DNA of 64,000 nt. Source: Chloroflexi bacterium TSY (GTDB lineage Bacteria; Chloroflexota; Anaerolineae; Caldilineales; Caldilineaceae). A program made the translations under genes and the position numbers. Under the pieces are notes generated by a model. The model was not told the origin of the DNA. It did not search any database and saw only the letters and a program-made list of their open reading frames with translations. The stretch spans positions 186,001 through 250,000 of the forward strand of contig JAHBNG010000002.1 of NCBI GenBank assembly GCA_019217005.1. The letters are read 5' to 3'. Positions 47,363 to 56,720 of this stretch are shown piece after piece (position 1 is the stretch's first letter; each line of letters begins with the position of its first letter).

Positions 47363-49030
47363 ATGGAGTATCGTATGCCTACTTTCCGTACCCGAATTAT
47401 CGTGTCATTTTTCTTACTTCTTGCCATTCTATTACCATCCACTCGCGTTGTCCGGGCGCGACAGCTAAGTGATTCTATTTTCCTTCCCGTGATCACGAGC
47501 AATGGCGATTCGACAAGCACCATTGATCCGACTCCCACGCCAGACAACACAACAGGCGACGGTGAACTACGCATCGCTGCTGCAGGCCGCTTTACGACGA
47601 CAAAAGAGTACGAAGCCAGTCCCTTAGAAAACAGCGAACCGGTCACAGATACGGTCGACATCAATGAACCGCCACTCAAATCGATTACTTGCCGTACTCA
47701 GCAGTGGGGTGCATCGCAAGTACGCGATTTGACTGATCGAGTTGCACTGGGCACTGACATTGGCATCATTTTCCCCGGAGCATTGATTCAAGGTGTTGAT
47801 TTTGAGGATGGCCTCTTTACCCCCATCACGATTCCACGTGCAGGTGGAACAATTGTGATGAGCGGAGTCACGCTGGAGGATGGTGCATCGTATAGCCGTA
47901 CGCTGAATCGTATCTCACCCTCAACTGTGAAAGATGCCGTCAGCGACATTCTCAGCAATTACGTAGAGGGTGGTACTGAGGCTAAATATGGTGATGAGTT
48001 CTTCCAGACCTATTCCTATGAACACATGCTCTTTACGTTGGGCTTGGACGCACGGTATGGCCTTGCCAGTATGGAAGCGGACCTCAGCATCGAAAGCACC
48101 AAACAGACCAACTATACTTTCTACAAATTTCAGCAGACTTTTTATGACATTATCTTCGAGGCACCGGAACGTTCCACCTCTGTCTTTCGTGATGGTGCCA
48201 ACTTTACCGACACCCAGCCGTCCCAAATTGCCCCAGGCAATCCACCTCTCTATGTACATAAGGTGAGCTATGGTCGCATCGTCTACTTTGTGGCCGAATC
48301 TCAATATAGTGCATTGGATGTAGAAGCCACGCTCAAAGCGGCTGTAGCAGGGGAAGAATTCGGTGGTAGCTTGGATTCGGGGCTGACTTACCAGCAGGTG
48401 ATGAATCAAACCCGCATCAACACCTTTGCTCTGGGTGGCAATGCAGGCGATGCATTGGCAAACGTGCGTGAAGGATCAGCGTCTGCTCGCTTCAATGCGA
48501 TCACAAAATTTGTCAGTAACTACGGTAATGGAAACTTTTCCAGCACCAATCCCGGCTCGCCGATCGCCTACGAATTGCGTTATCTGGACAATCGCCAAGT
48601 GGCGCGCATGAACTACACAACTGTCTTTGACCACAAAGATTGCACATCGACTGTTGAACAAGAAGCACCTGCCCCACAACCTAAACAGATGTGGGTGCGC
48701 ATTAAAGAAGTAAATGATGATGCTGCGATTTATCTCTACGGGAAAGAGAAGGTCAAGATCAAGAGTGCACCATCGGGCTTTTATTCGGTCAATGCATGGC
48801 TAGCCGAACAGAACAAAGCCCTTGACCAAGATCACATTTTTACCATGAAACTTTTTAATGGCAATGGAGGGGATGCAAATGTCCGGTTGGAGATCTTTGT
48901 GGGTCAGCAGACTACACCAACATTTGTCAAATCGTCCGAGTGCACGAAGGTGTGGCCGTTGGCTTGTCCAGATAGAGAATGGAACTATCGGGTTAACTTG
49001 GTTAAGGGAACGTGGAAGAATGAGTGGTAG
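47363..49030 (+). CDS. Secreted cholesterol-dependent-cytolysin-like pore-forming protein
   Basis: A 555-residue protein with a signal peptide (RTRIIVSFFLLLAILLPSTR, cleavage near residue 32) and a Pro/Thr-rich linker to about 65. Residues about 115-425 match the core of thiol-activated cytolysins: LGTDIGIIFPGALIQG, the KFQQTFYDIIFEAPERSTSVF strand, PLYVHKVSYGRIVYFVAES, a TFALGGNAGDALANV loop and GSPIAYELRYLDNRQVARM. These parallel the pneumolysin regions around its YPGALL, NFKQIYYTVS, VAYGRQVYLKLE, ILGGDPSSG and GLPISYTTSFLRDN. The C-terminal 115 residues differ from the canonical domain 4; the undecapeptide is not present, only ECTKVWPLACPDREW at 526-540. Confidence 0.85.
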   Translation: MEYRMPTFRTRIIVSFFLLLAILLPSTRVVRARQLSDSIFLPVITSNGDSTSTIDPTPTPDNTTGDGELRIAAAGRFTTTKEYEASPLENSEPVTDTVDINEPPLKSITCRTQQWGASQVRDLTDRVALGTDIGIIFPGALIQGVDFEDGLFTPITIPRAGGTIVMSGVTLEDGASYSRTLNRISPSTVKDAVSDILSNYVEGGTEAKYGDEFFQTYSYEHMLFTLGLDARYGLASMEADLSIESTKQTNYTFYKFQQTFYDIIFEAPERSTSVFRDGANFTDTQPSQIAPGNPPLYVHKVSYGRIVYFVAESQYSALDVEATLKAAVAGEEFGGSLDSGLTYQQVMNQTRINTFALGGNAGDALANVREGSASARFNAITKFVSNYGNGNFSSTNPGSPIAYELRYLDNRQVARMNYTTVFDHKDCTSTVEQEAPAPQPKQMWVRIKEVNDDAAIYLYGKEKVKIKSAPSGFYSVNAWLAEQNKALDQDHIFTMKLFNGNGGDANVRLEIFVGQQTTPTFVKSSECTKVWPLACPDREWNYRVNLVKGTWKNEW

Positions 49031-49079
49031 AACCCGTCTGGCTGATGAACATAATGAACTAGAGTTCCTTACTCATCCC

Positions 49080-50153
49080 TTATGCTTGGATTTCACTAGG
49101 TTGAACCGAGCGATGCTCCTGAGCAGAGAGATAAGCTGCATTGACAATACGCAATGTATCCAGGTTATCGCGGCTGATCGTATAAGGAACGCCATCAGTC
49201 TCAATGGCCTCCATTAAGCTCGCCATTGGACCGATGAATGCATCGGGAATCCACATCTCGTCTAATTCAACCTCAATTGGATCTTTCTCCTTTTGCTGGT
49301 AAACAAGCGTATCCGGACGACCGGCTGGATAGTTGTACATGAGCCCAATCGTTCCTTCAATGGCGCCCTCCGTCCCGATAAATTTAAAGGTTGCGAAGGT
49401 CTCACCATGAAGGTTGTAATGATTGACAGAGACGAGGGCCTGCAAACCATCGACATAGTCAAGAACTGTGATTGTTTTGGATTCGCCTTCGACGTCACCC
49501 TGATTGGCATAACGAGCATGGCGGCTTGTCACCCATTCGGGATTGCCAAAGAGAGAACGCAATGAATCAAGATAGTGAATGCTGTGAAACATCACTTCTA
49601 GTTGCGGTGCGTTGGCGAGCCAGGGCCACATGTGCCAAGGCGTCTCACATGAAACTTGAATCTGGGCATCTGTGGGCTGCCCGATCAAGCCACGGTTGAT
49701 CAAATCGCGACTGGCGGCGATGCCTGCGTCCCATCGCATCTGCTGATTCACAGCCTGTTTGACATTGGCATCTTCGGCCAATTGGACGATTTTTTGGGCT
49801 TCTGCAAAGGTGTCCGAAAGTGGCTTCTGGCAGAGCATATGCTTCCCCGCAGCGGCGATTTTCTCGACAATATCCAGTTGTATCCATGGGGGCACGGCAA
49901 TATCGACAATATCCACTGCGGAATCGGCCAACAGTTCATCGATTGAATCATAGATTTTTGCAATATCGAATTCATTGGCGACTTGTTCGGCCTGTTCTTG
50001 ATTTAGATCAAAAAGGCCAACCGTGTTAAAATCAGCCTTTTGATATGCTGGCATGTGCGCATATTGGACAATGCCACCACACCCAACGCTACCGATACCG
50101 TAATCGGTTTTGTTGCCAAGTTTCATACGCCAATCAATCTTCAGGTCGGTCAT
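49080..50153 (-). CDS. Gfo/Idh/MocA family oxidoreductase
   Basis: A dehydrogenase of about 357 residues with start at 50153, where AGGAGG lies 7 bases upstream; a longer frame to 50213 has no ribosome site. The Rossmann motif GSVGCGGIVQYAHMPAY and the EKP-like CQKPLSDT segment are visible. It lies just downstream of a sugar ABC operon on the same strand and presumably oxidises the imported sugar or a derivative. Confidence 0.88.
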   Translation of the reverse strand: MTDLKIDWRMKLGNKTDYGIGSVGCGGIVQYAHMPAYQKADFNTVGLFDLNQEQAEQVANEFDIAKIYDSIDELLADSAVDIVDIAVPPWIQLDIVEKIAAAGKHMLCQKPLSDTFAEAQKIVQLAEDANVKQAVNQQMRWDAGIAASRDLINRGLIGQPTDAQIQVSCETPWHMWPWLANAPQLEVMFHSIHYLDSLRSLFGNPEWVTSRHARYANQGDVEGESKTITVLDYVDGLQALVSVNHYNLHGETFATFKFIGTEGAIEGTIGLMYNYPAGRPDTLVYQQKEKDPIEVELDEMWIPDAFIGPMASLMEAIETDGVPYTISRDNLDTLRIVNAAYLSAQEHRSVQPSEIQA

Positions 50154-50304
50154 GACAAACCTCCTGTCATTTACTATCCTGGCTCTTTTCGAATTCAGAT
50201 GGTAGACAGACAATGTCCTCAGTACTCACCTTTAGCAGAGTCGCTTTCGAGTCCTCTCGCGGCGAGTGCCAGAGACGTCAACCAGATGAGCTCCGGTTGA
50301 GTTC

Positions 50305-51198
50305 CTATCCTTTTGTCGCCCCTGACGTCAGCCCATCCATCAACTGGCGCTGGACGAGTGCCACAAAGATCACAGCAGGAACCAACATCATGACGGACAT
50401 GGCACACATGCCGCGCCAATCAGAGACAAATTGGCCTGTGAACTCAAAGAGTCCCGGTGGAAATGTGCGCGAGGCCGGTGTCCGTGTGATGATGCTGGAA
50501 AGCGCAAATTCGTTCCAAGATGTCAAGAATGCGAAAATACCGCTGGCCGCGACACCTGGTAAGGCCAACGGTAGATCGACGCGCAAAAATGCCCCCCACT
50601 GCGAACAGCTATCGATCCGAGCGGCATCATCCAACTCTTCAGGAATGGCGCGGAAAAAGCCGTCCATCAACCAGGCGGTAAAGGGAATGTTGAGCGCCGT
50701 GTAGACGATAATCAAGCCCAAAATCGAATCGGATAGTCCCAGCCGGGCAAAGAGAATAAAGAGTGGCAGACTGAGCGCAATCCCCGGTACGGCCCGTAAC
50801 AGCATGATGCTCAAAAAGGTTGCGTTCTTCCAGCGAAATTGAAAGCGTGAAAAGACATAGCCCGCCAAGGTGCCCAGAATCAGCGCAAACAGTGTGCTAA
50901 CGACGGCTGTGACCAACGAATTGACCGTATACTCAGCAAAGGGAATATTCCCACCCATCCCAAAGGCACCCTCCGGCGTAGGCATTCCCAGCAGGATTTT
51001 GTACGAATCAAAGTTGAGTTCGCTGGGGATCCATACCGGAGGACGCGAGTTGATCTCAGCGTTGGGTCGGATCGAAGTGAGGATGATCCAAAGGGCTGGG
51101 AGAAAGAAGAGCAGCAGAATCAGGTAAAGTAGGAGATCATGGACAATGAATCCAATATAGCTCTTTTTTCGAGAAACAGAGCCAGTTACAGCACTCAT
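50305..51198 (-). CDS. Sugar ABC permease (MalG type)
   Basis: A permease of about 297 residues. The start is taken at 51198, where the ATG overlaps the TGA of the previous permease (ATGA). Six membrane segments and the EAA-like loop EELDDAARIDSCSQWGAFLRVDLPLALPG are seen, ending with RQLMDGLTSGATKG. It is the second permease of the 50-53.6 kb operon, and no ATPase gene is nearby. Confidence 0.92.
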   Translation of the reverse strand: MSAVTGSVSRKKSYIGFIVHDLLLYLILLLFFLPALWIILTSIRPNAEINSRPPVWIPSELNFDSYKILLGMPTPEGAFGMGGNIPFAEYTVNSLVTAVVSTLFALILGTLAGYVFSRFQFRWKNATFLSIMLLRAVPGIALSLPLFILFARLGLSDSILGLIIVYTALNIPFTAWLMDGFFRAIPEELDDAARIDSCSQWGAFLRVDLPLALPGVAASGIFAFLTSWNEFALSSIITRTPASRTFPPGLFEFTGQFVSDWRGMCAMSVMMLVPAVIFVALVQRQLMDGLTSGATKG

Positions 51199-52142
51199 CC
51201 GCGATTTCCTCCCCACCGACTTTTGACAACGTTGTAGAATAACCACCAGGTAAAGATAAAGCTTAGAATGACTGTGATATAAGACATCGAACTCCCTAGA
51301 GCAAATTTTTGGCCAGTGAACGCAAGACGGTTGACATATGTCCAGATCAGCTCAGTCCGATTGCCGGGTCCGCCGCCAGTCATAATGCTCACGACATCGT
51401 AGACCCGGGCGACATCCAAGGAGCGAATGGCCATGGCTGTGTAGATAAAGGGCATCAACATGGGCAAAGTAAGATAACGGAACTTCTGCCAGCCTGATGC
51501 ACCGTCGACTTCGGCTGCTTCAAATGGCTCTAGAGGCAAGGATAAAATACCCGCCTCCAGAATGATGACCATGAAGGGGGTACTCATCCAGATCTCGGCG
51601 GTCAGCAGGGCAATAAAGCCCAGTGGACGGTCGATGAGCCAGGCAATAATCTGCGCTTCGCCCGTCAGAGTCCAAAGCAGGTTGTTGATCAAGCCAACCT
51701 GATCGTTGAAAAACCACTTAAACTGAAATCCCACCAGAATCGGCGCAAACATCATGGGGATCATCATGATTGTACGCATCACGCTCCGGCCAAACCCTGC
51801 GCGTGCCATCATATGCGCAATGCCCAACCCCAGCAGGAATTCTAGATTGATGGCCAAGGTAATAAATAAAATGGTCCGTCCAAATGCCTGCCAAAAGACT
51901 TTATCCTGAAAAAGTGTGACGTAGTTTTTGACCCCAACAAAGTTAACGTTGTTGGCCGTGGTCAACGTGTAGTCCGTAAAGCTGATATAGAGCGAATAGA
52001 GCATAGGAAAGGCCACCACCAACAGCATGACCAAAATGCCCGGAGCCAACATGGCAATGGGTAGCCAAAACTGTTCTCTGGATGCACGTCTCAGTGTACT
52101 ATGAGCGGTGGCGATGCTCTCTGCCTGTAGATCTAAAGCCAT
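51195..52142 (-). CDS. Sugar ABC permease (MalF type)
   Basis: A 315-residue permease with six hydrophobic segments and the EAA loop EAAEVDGASGWQKFRYLTLPML. The N-terminus is charged and cytoplasmic. It follows the binding-protein gene after 114 bp and overlaps the next permease by 4 bases. It forms the channel with the MalG-type partner. Confidence 0.92.
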   Translation of the reverse strand: MALDLQAESIATAHSTLRRASREQFWLPIAMLAPGILVMLLVVAFPMLYSLYISFTDYTLTTANNVNFVGVKNYVTLFQDKVFWQAFGRTILFITLAINLEFLLGLGIAHMMARAGFGRSVMRTIMMIPMMFAPILVGFQFKWFFNDQVGLINNLLWTLTGEAQIIAWLIDRPLGFIALLTAEIWMSTPFMVIILEAGILSLPLEPFEAAEVDGASGWQKFRYLTLPMLMPFIYTAMAIRSLDVARVYDVVSIMTGGGPGNRTELIWTYVNRLAFTGQKFALGSSMSYITVILSFIFTWWLFYNVVKSRWGGNRG

Positions 52143-52256
52143 TTACGAATCTCGATTCATTGTGATCACATGTGGTTGACAAAAAAGAGGCATGAACCGT
52201 AGGTCTGTCAATCGCCTGCGATCGCGTTGCGCTCTACTCTCTATAATCAATCGGCG

Positions 52257-53597
52257 CTATGCATAATACCCCGCATCTGCCATCAACGCACGCACCTGTT
52301 CGGCGGCGTCATCCAAGCCAGCCTGGGCATCCACGTCGCCGAGGATGATCTGCTGAAGGATCGGATAGAGTACATTGGACATGGGGAGCCATTCGGCAAT
52401 CAATGGAGGCGACTTAAAATCCTCTTGGGCTTGCAAGAGGGCCAGTTCCAGACGTTTCTTCGCGAGCGGATCGTCGGACGCTTCCGCTTCTGGCAGCATG
52501 GTGTTATCCCAGACGCTTTGGCGACAGACGGTGAAGCCCAACGCGGCTTCTGCCTCATTGCCCGCAACGCTGGTCAAATGCTTAATCAGGGAAGCGGCCA
52601 TATCCTTGTTCTGCGATGCTTTGGTAATCGAGAAGCCGTGGTGTCCGGCCCAACCGCTGTGAATACCGCCATCGCCCTTGGGCTGGCGAGCCAGATCAAA
52701 TTTCCCCACAACTTGGCTATTGGCTGGATCCTGGAAAAAGCCGTACCAACCATACCATTCCGTATACATGCCGATGGTGCCGTTGGCCCAATTCTTGGCG
52801 ACATCTTCCCACAAAAAGTTGGTCATGCCGGGGGGCATCGCGTCCGCACTGTAGAGTTCGGCAAACATAGAGATCGCCTTGTTGCCCGCGTTACTGTTAA
52901 AGGTCGGTTCCCAAGCGTCATCGAAGAGGCTGCCACCTTCGGCAAGTAGTACCTCGTAAAAGCGACCGGAAAGGGCTTCTTCTTTGCCTGCAAATTGGGT
53001 TCCATATAGCCCAATGGATGGATCGGTGATGTCGATTGCCATCTGCTTAAATTCGTCCCAGGTTTCTGGAGGTGTACCGACGAGATCGGTCAAATAATGA
53101 TTGCACGAAATGTCGTAGTGGCGGGGAATGACCCAAAGCGAACCATCACGACGGCCAGCATCTAGAATGCGTGGGATGAAGTCACTGAGTTCTTCTTCGC
53201 TAAAGTAGCTATCGAGTGGCTCCAGGCCGTCAGCTTTGACATATTGTGAGAAGAAACTGCTGTGATCCCAGGCTACATCATAGTCGACCGTCCCAGCCGC
53301 AAAATCCTGAACCAGCCGCTTATCTGTTTCGAAACCATTGCCCTTGAAGACAAATTCTACAGTTGCGCCGGTCTCTTCTTCCCATGCGGGAATGAGCTTG
53401 TAGAGTTCGTCGTAGTTGGCCCCACTGATGGCGTGCATTCGGAGAGTTTTGCCGCTGAAGGGTTTACCAACGACAGCCGGAGCTTGCGCCTGTTCTGCGG
53501 CTGGAGTAGGTGTACAGGCCGCAGCCAAGGCAGCGCCGCTTGCCAGACCAGCTACTTTCAAAAAATCACGTCGATTGATCTGTGAGTGTTCGGACAT
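52257..53597 (-). CDS. Sugar-binding lipoprotein with Tat signal
   Basis: A 446-residue family 1 solute-binding protein. The N-terminus has the twin-arginine motif NRRDFLKVAG followed by a lipobox ALAAACTPTP, so the protein is likely exported folded and then lipid-anchored. The core shows IPAWEEETGATVEFVFKGNGFETDKRLVQDFAAG and NWANGTIGMYTEWYG. A GGAG site precedes the ATG. It heads the operon with two permeases; the ligand is probably a sugar given the dehydrogenase, mutarotase and lactonase genes upstream. Confidence 0.93.
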   Translation of the reverse strand: MSEHSQINRRDFLKVAGLASGAALAAACTPTPAAEQAQAPAVVGKPFSGKTLRMHAISGANYDELYKLIPAWEEETGATVEFVFKGNGFETDKRLVQDFAAGTVDYDVAWDHSSFFSQYVKADGLEPLDSYFSEEELSDFIPRILDAGRRDGSLWVIPRHYDISCNHYLTDLVGTPPETWDEFKQMAIDITDPSIGLYGTQFAGKEEALSGRFYEVLLAEGGSLFDDAWEPTFNSNAGNKAISMFAELYSADAMPPGMTNFLWEDVAKNWANGTIGMYTEWYGWYGFFQDPANSQVVGKFDLARQPKGDGGIHSGWAGHHGFSITKASQNKDMAASLIKHLTSVAGNEAEAALGFTVCRQSVWDNTMLPEAEASDDPLAKKRLELALLQAQEDFKSPPLIAEWLPMSNVLYPILQQIILGDVDAQAGLDDAAEQVRALMADAGYYA

Positions 53598-53629
53598 GGG
53601 ATAATTCTCCTTGAAAATGATAGATATAC

Positions 53630-54508
53630 TTAATTCATCTCGTAGCCGCCGTCTACATTGAGGGCCTGACCAGTGATGCAGTCTGCGTCTTCGGAGCAGA
53701 GGAAGGTGACAGCGCCAGCGATATCTTCGGGTGTCGAAGCTCGCTTGAGCGGCACGATATTAATAAAGCTGCGAACAGCTTCACCTGGCTCCGCACCAAA
53801 GAGATCGGCTCGGTCTTTATCAATTTGTTCCCACATGGGTGTTGGGACCAGCCCAGGGCAGACGGCGTTGACGTTGATGCGATAGGGTGCCAATGCTAAG
53901 GCGGCAGACTGGGTAATGCTGACTATGGCCGATTTGCTGGCTGCATAAGCAGTCGCCAACGGACGTCCTTTGCGGGCTGCAATCGAGGCAATGTTGACGA
54001 TTTTACCATGGCTACTCGCCATTTCTGTTGTAACGTCTTCATTGAAAGGATTCTGATCGCCGGTGACGAATACATCGGCGGGCGTTCCATCGCCACGTAC
54101 CCCTTCCGGCAACTGTTGGATCATCTGTTCTGCGACTGTCTGTAGCATAAAGAACGTGCCGCGTTGGTTGACGTTGATAATGTGATCCCAGTCGGATTCT
54201 GAGACATCCATCATCGGTTTTGTCTGGATGACACCCGCGTTGTTGACCAGGATGTCGATGCGTCCAAAGTGAGCAACCACATCTGCGACCATTTGGTTGA
54301 TGGCACCAACGTCTGATATATCTACGGGACAGGCCATTGCTCGCCCGCCAGTTGCACTGATTTCCTCTGCTGTTGCAGCTGCAGAATCGGCATCGTAGTC
54401 GGCGATGACCACAGATGCACCTTCTCTTGCGAAGCGCTTGGCAATTCCTTGCCCGATTCCCCGACCTGACCCCGTAATGATCGCGATCTTCCCGCGGAAT
54501 CTTTCCAT
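53630..54508 (-). CDS. SDR family oxidoreductase (rhamnose/fucose dehydrogenase-like)
   Basis: A 292-residue SDR with start at 54508, preceded by AAGGAG. Cofactor motif TGSGRGIGQGIA, Asp after beta-2 (DYDAD, favouring NAD), NNAG, and YAASK active pair are present, ending GQALNVDGGYEM. An insertion of about 30 residues precedes the catalytic Ser. It sits between a mutarotase gene and the binding-protein gene, which fits an L-rhamnose or L-fucose 1-dehydrogenase in the oxidative (non-phosphorylating) pathway, but that is inference. Confidence 0.88.
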   Translation of the reverse strand: MERFRGKIAIITGSGRGIGQGIAKRFAREGASVVIADYDADSAAATAEEISATGGRAMACPVDISDVGAINQMVADVVAHFGRIDILVNNAGVIQTKPMMDVSESDWDHIINVNQRGTFFMLQTVAEQMIQQLPEGVRGDGTPADVFVTGDQNPFNEDVTTEMASSHGKIVNIASIAARKGRPLATAYAASKSAIVSITQSAALALAPYRINVNAVCPGLVPTPMWEQIDKDRADLFGAEPGEAVRSFINIVPLKRASTPEDIAGAVTFLCSEDADCITGQALNVDGGYEMN

Positions 54509-54524
54509 TGCTCTCTCCTTATTG

Positions 54525-54848
54525 TTAATCGTGATGAAAAACTTCCTCAATCGTATGCCACCACTCATCCTCGGTCTTTTCCGCCACTGGCTCTTGCAGC
54601 GGCATCATCCAATCCCACCACTCCTGCGTCTTGGGATGTGCGGCCATCTTCGCCATATCGCCATCAAAGTCATCACCATGATATTCAAAATATGCGAATA
54701 GCAAGCCATTGTAGTGAAAGATCGAGTAGTTTTTGAGATTGCATTGAGTGATCATCTCTAGCACTTCCGGCCAAACAGCGGCATGTGCTTCGGTGTATTA
54801 TGCCAATTTCTCAGGTTTGACCTTGATAACCTGTCCAAATCGTTTCAT
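54525..54848 (-). pseudogene. rhaM: L-rhamnose mutarotase (second copy), in-frame stop
   Basis: The gene is closely similar to the intact copy at 17216-17539. It begins MKRFGQVIKVKPEKLA, then TAA replaces the codon that reads Glu in the first copy (LEEY). The remainder (EAHAAVWPEV through TQEWWDWMMPLQEPV) is unchanged. Two neighbouring codons (GAA GAG in copy one, GCA TAA here) differ. An internal ATG 28 codons in could give a 79-residue product lacking the first strand and the active-site His. Confidence 0.88.
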
Positions 54849-54862
54849 TTTTTGTTCCTTTG

Positions 54863-55716
54863 CTATTCTGATCTGATCCCATATACGTTCGCTGCTGTTC
54901 CACCCAAGATCGCATCCTGCTCTGCTTGGGTGTAATCTGCAATGGCCTCCTTTGTGGCGTTCCACACTTTTTGATAGTCACCAGCCAAGAGAGCCACGGG
55001 CCAATCGCTGCCAAACATCAATCGTTCGGCACCAAATTTGTCGCGTGCAAAATCAATATAAGGTTTGAGATCCGCGGCAGTCCAATTCTCCATATCCGCA
55101 GCTGTATTGAGTCCAGAGACCTTAGCGTAGACGTTGGGATGCTCAGCCGCTGCGGCAAGTTGAGCGGCCCAATCACCCATCTCTTTGGCCGCAATCGGTG
55201 GCTTGGCCAAATGGTCGATGACGAGCTTGAGATTGGGAAGTTTTTCCGCTACGGTGGGAACAAGGCTCAGATGGTTTGGGAAAACGGCAACAATTTCCAT
55301 AATAAGATTGCGCTCTTCAAAGAGCTTCATTCCCTCAATGACCATTTCCCAGAGCAGCCATTCAGGATCCTGCTCTTCGTGGATTAGGTGACGCATGCCC
55401 CGAAACTTTGGGTGTTTTAGGTATTTGTTGTCCAGCATGTGTGCCGCCTCACGCGGGTTCCACAAGGGTACCCAGCCCACAACGGCCGCAATCCAGTCAA
55501 ATTTATCTGCCTGAGTCAGCATGTAGTTTTGGTGTCCGCATAGGAATTGGCCGCCTGCACCAACACAGTCTTGTCGACGCCAGCTTCTTTTAGTTGTGGT
55601 TCTAACTCGTGGGGACCATAGGTGCGATATAGGGGACCATAGGCCGGAATCAACCATGAATATTCGACATAGTCCAGATTCCAGAAGTGTTGATGGGCAT
55701 CTATTGTCATTGCCAT
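54863..55716 (-). pseudogene. Amidohydrolase (L-rhamnono/L-fuconolactonase-like), frameshifted
   Basis: The first frame from 55716 begins with MTIDAHQHFWNLDYVEYSW, the metal-binding HxH motif of amidohydrolase family 2 lactonases. Two extra A (near 55527-55532, in a run of four) break the frame after NSYADT; the second frame continues with NYMLTQADKFDWIAAVVGW, and the late RLMFGSDWPVALLAGDY motif carries the catalytic Asp. The total would be about 284 residues. Together with the mutarotase and SDR it fits an L-rhamnose or L-fucose oxidation pathway (dehydrogenase, lactonase). Confidence 0.86.
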
Positions 55717-55743
55717 TTGGGTTCCTCCTTACTGATTACTACC

Positions 55744-56715
55744 TCATCGCGTTGCCTCAAGCGGAATCTCTAATCCGCTACGGGGATAATGATAGGCTCG
55801 CGCTTTCTTCTCGTCTTTATAGACATACCAGACACAAGGGGCATGGTGATCCAGATTGTGGTCGAGTGGACGAAAGACATAACCACGTTGATTGCCTGGT
55901 AGCCACTCCATAGCAATGGCACAGTGGGAGCAGTACCAATGAACGCCTGTCTTCTTCTCCCAAATCCAGTCATGTGGTTCCTGGTTCATTCCATCTGTCT
56001 GGTATGGCTGGCGGCCTGTATCTGGGTCACCACGCCGCAACACACCACCCGTTCCGCAGGGGTCAAAAGAGATGACAAAGCGATCTGCCTCTTCTTGCAC
56101 AAGCACATCGCCTTTGCGACTCTCTCCACTCAAATGACCACGCATCCCTTCGACAGTGAGTGCCACTTTTTCCCACGGGGTCATCAGATCCCACTTGACA
56201 TAGCGGTCGCCCCAAATACTCTGGTGTGTTTCAAGGATGGAATCCAGAATATGTTGCTCCGCGTCTTGGGCTAGATGGGCGAACATTTCGTTGATCCACG
56301 CGACTAGGACATCATGAGGGACTTTGAATTCCAACCATATGCGGTCGAGCGCTTGATTGGCTTCTGCCTGCTTATTGCTGCGAATCGCTCGCTCTACTTG
56401 TGCCATGGGCGCAACGCCCAGTTCAAAATCGCGCCATGTTTTACAAATCACAGTGGAAAGTATGTCTGCTCTACTGTTTTCGACCCCCGTCTCGTGCCGA
56501 ATCAGATAACGCATGATATCTTGAGACCAGGTCATTAAGATATCGTGCATAATTTGCAGCTCTTTTAGATAGTAGGGGAGCAGGCGTAGCGCGTCCTCGA
56601 TGCGTCCATCAGCGATGGCATCCTCGATCATTGAGTAGGTGGATTTCCCAATGGTCTCCATGTCATCCATACGCAGTAGACGGTCCAAGTGTACATTGTA
56701 TTCTAACTTTAGCAT
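55744..56715 (-). CDS. Unrecognised protein with Cys/His-rich C-terminal half
   Basis: A 323-residue protein I cannot assign. The N-terminal 150 residues look all-helical (MIEDAIADGRIEDALRLLPYYLKELQ). The C-terminal half has conserved-looking Cys, Gly and aromatic residues: FDPCGTGGVLRRGD, HDWIWEKKTGVHWYCSHCA, LDHHAPCVWYVYKDEKKA. The spacing of Cys and His could bind a metal or form a redox site. It starts 6 bp before the stop of the MetE-like gene on the same strand, so the two are one unit. Confidence 0.75.
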   Translation of the reverse strand: MLKLEYNVHLDRLLRMDDMETIGKSTYSMIEDAIADGRIEDALRLLPYYLKELQIMHDILMTWSQDIMRYLIRHETGVENSRADILSTVICKTWRDFELGVAPMAQVERAIRSNKQAEANQALDRIWLEFKVPHDVLVAWINEMFAHLAQDAEQHILDSILETHQSIWGDRYVKWDLMTPWEKVALTVEGMRGHLSGESRKGDVLVQEEADRFVISFDPCGTGGVLRRGDPDTGRQPYQTDGMNQEPHDWIWEKKTGVHWYCSHCAIAMEWLPGNQRGYVFRPLDHNLDHHAPCVWYVYKDEKKARAYHYPRSGLEIPLEATR

Positions 56716-56720
56716 GGGGT

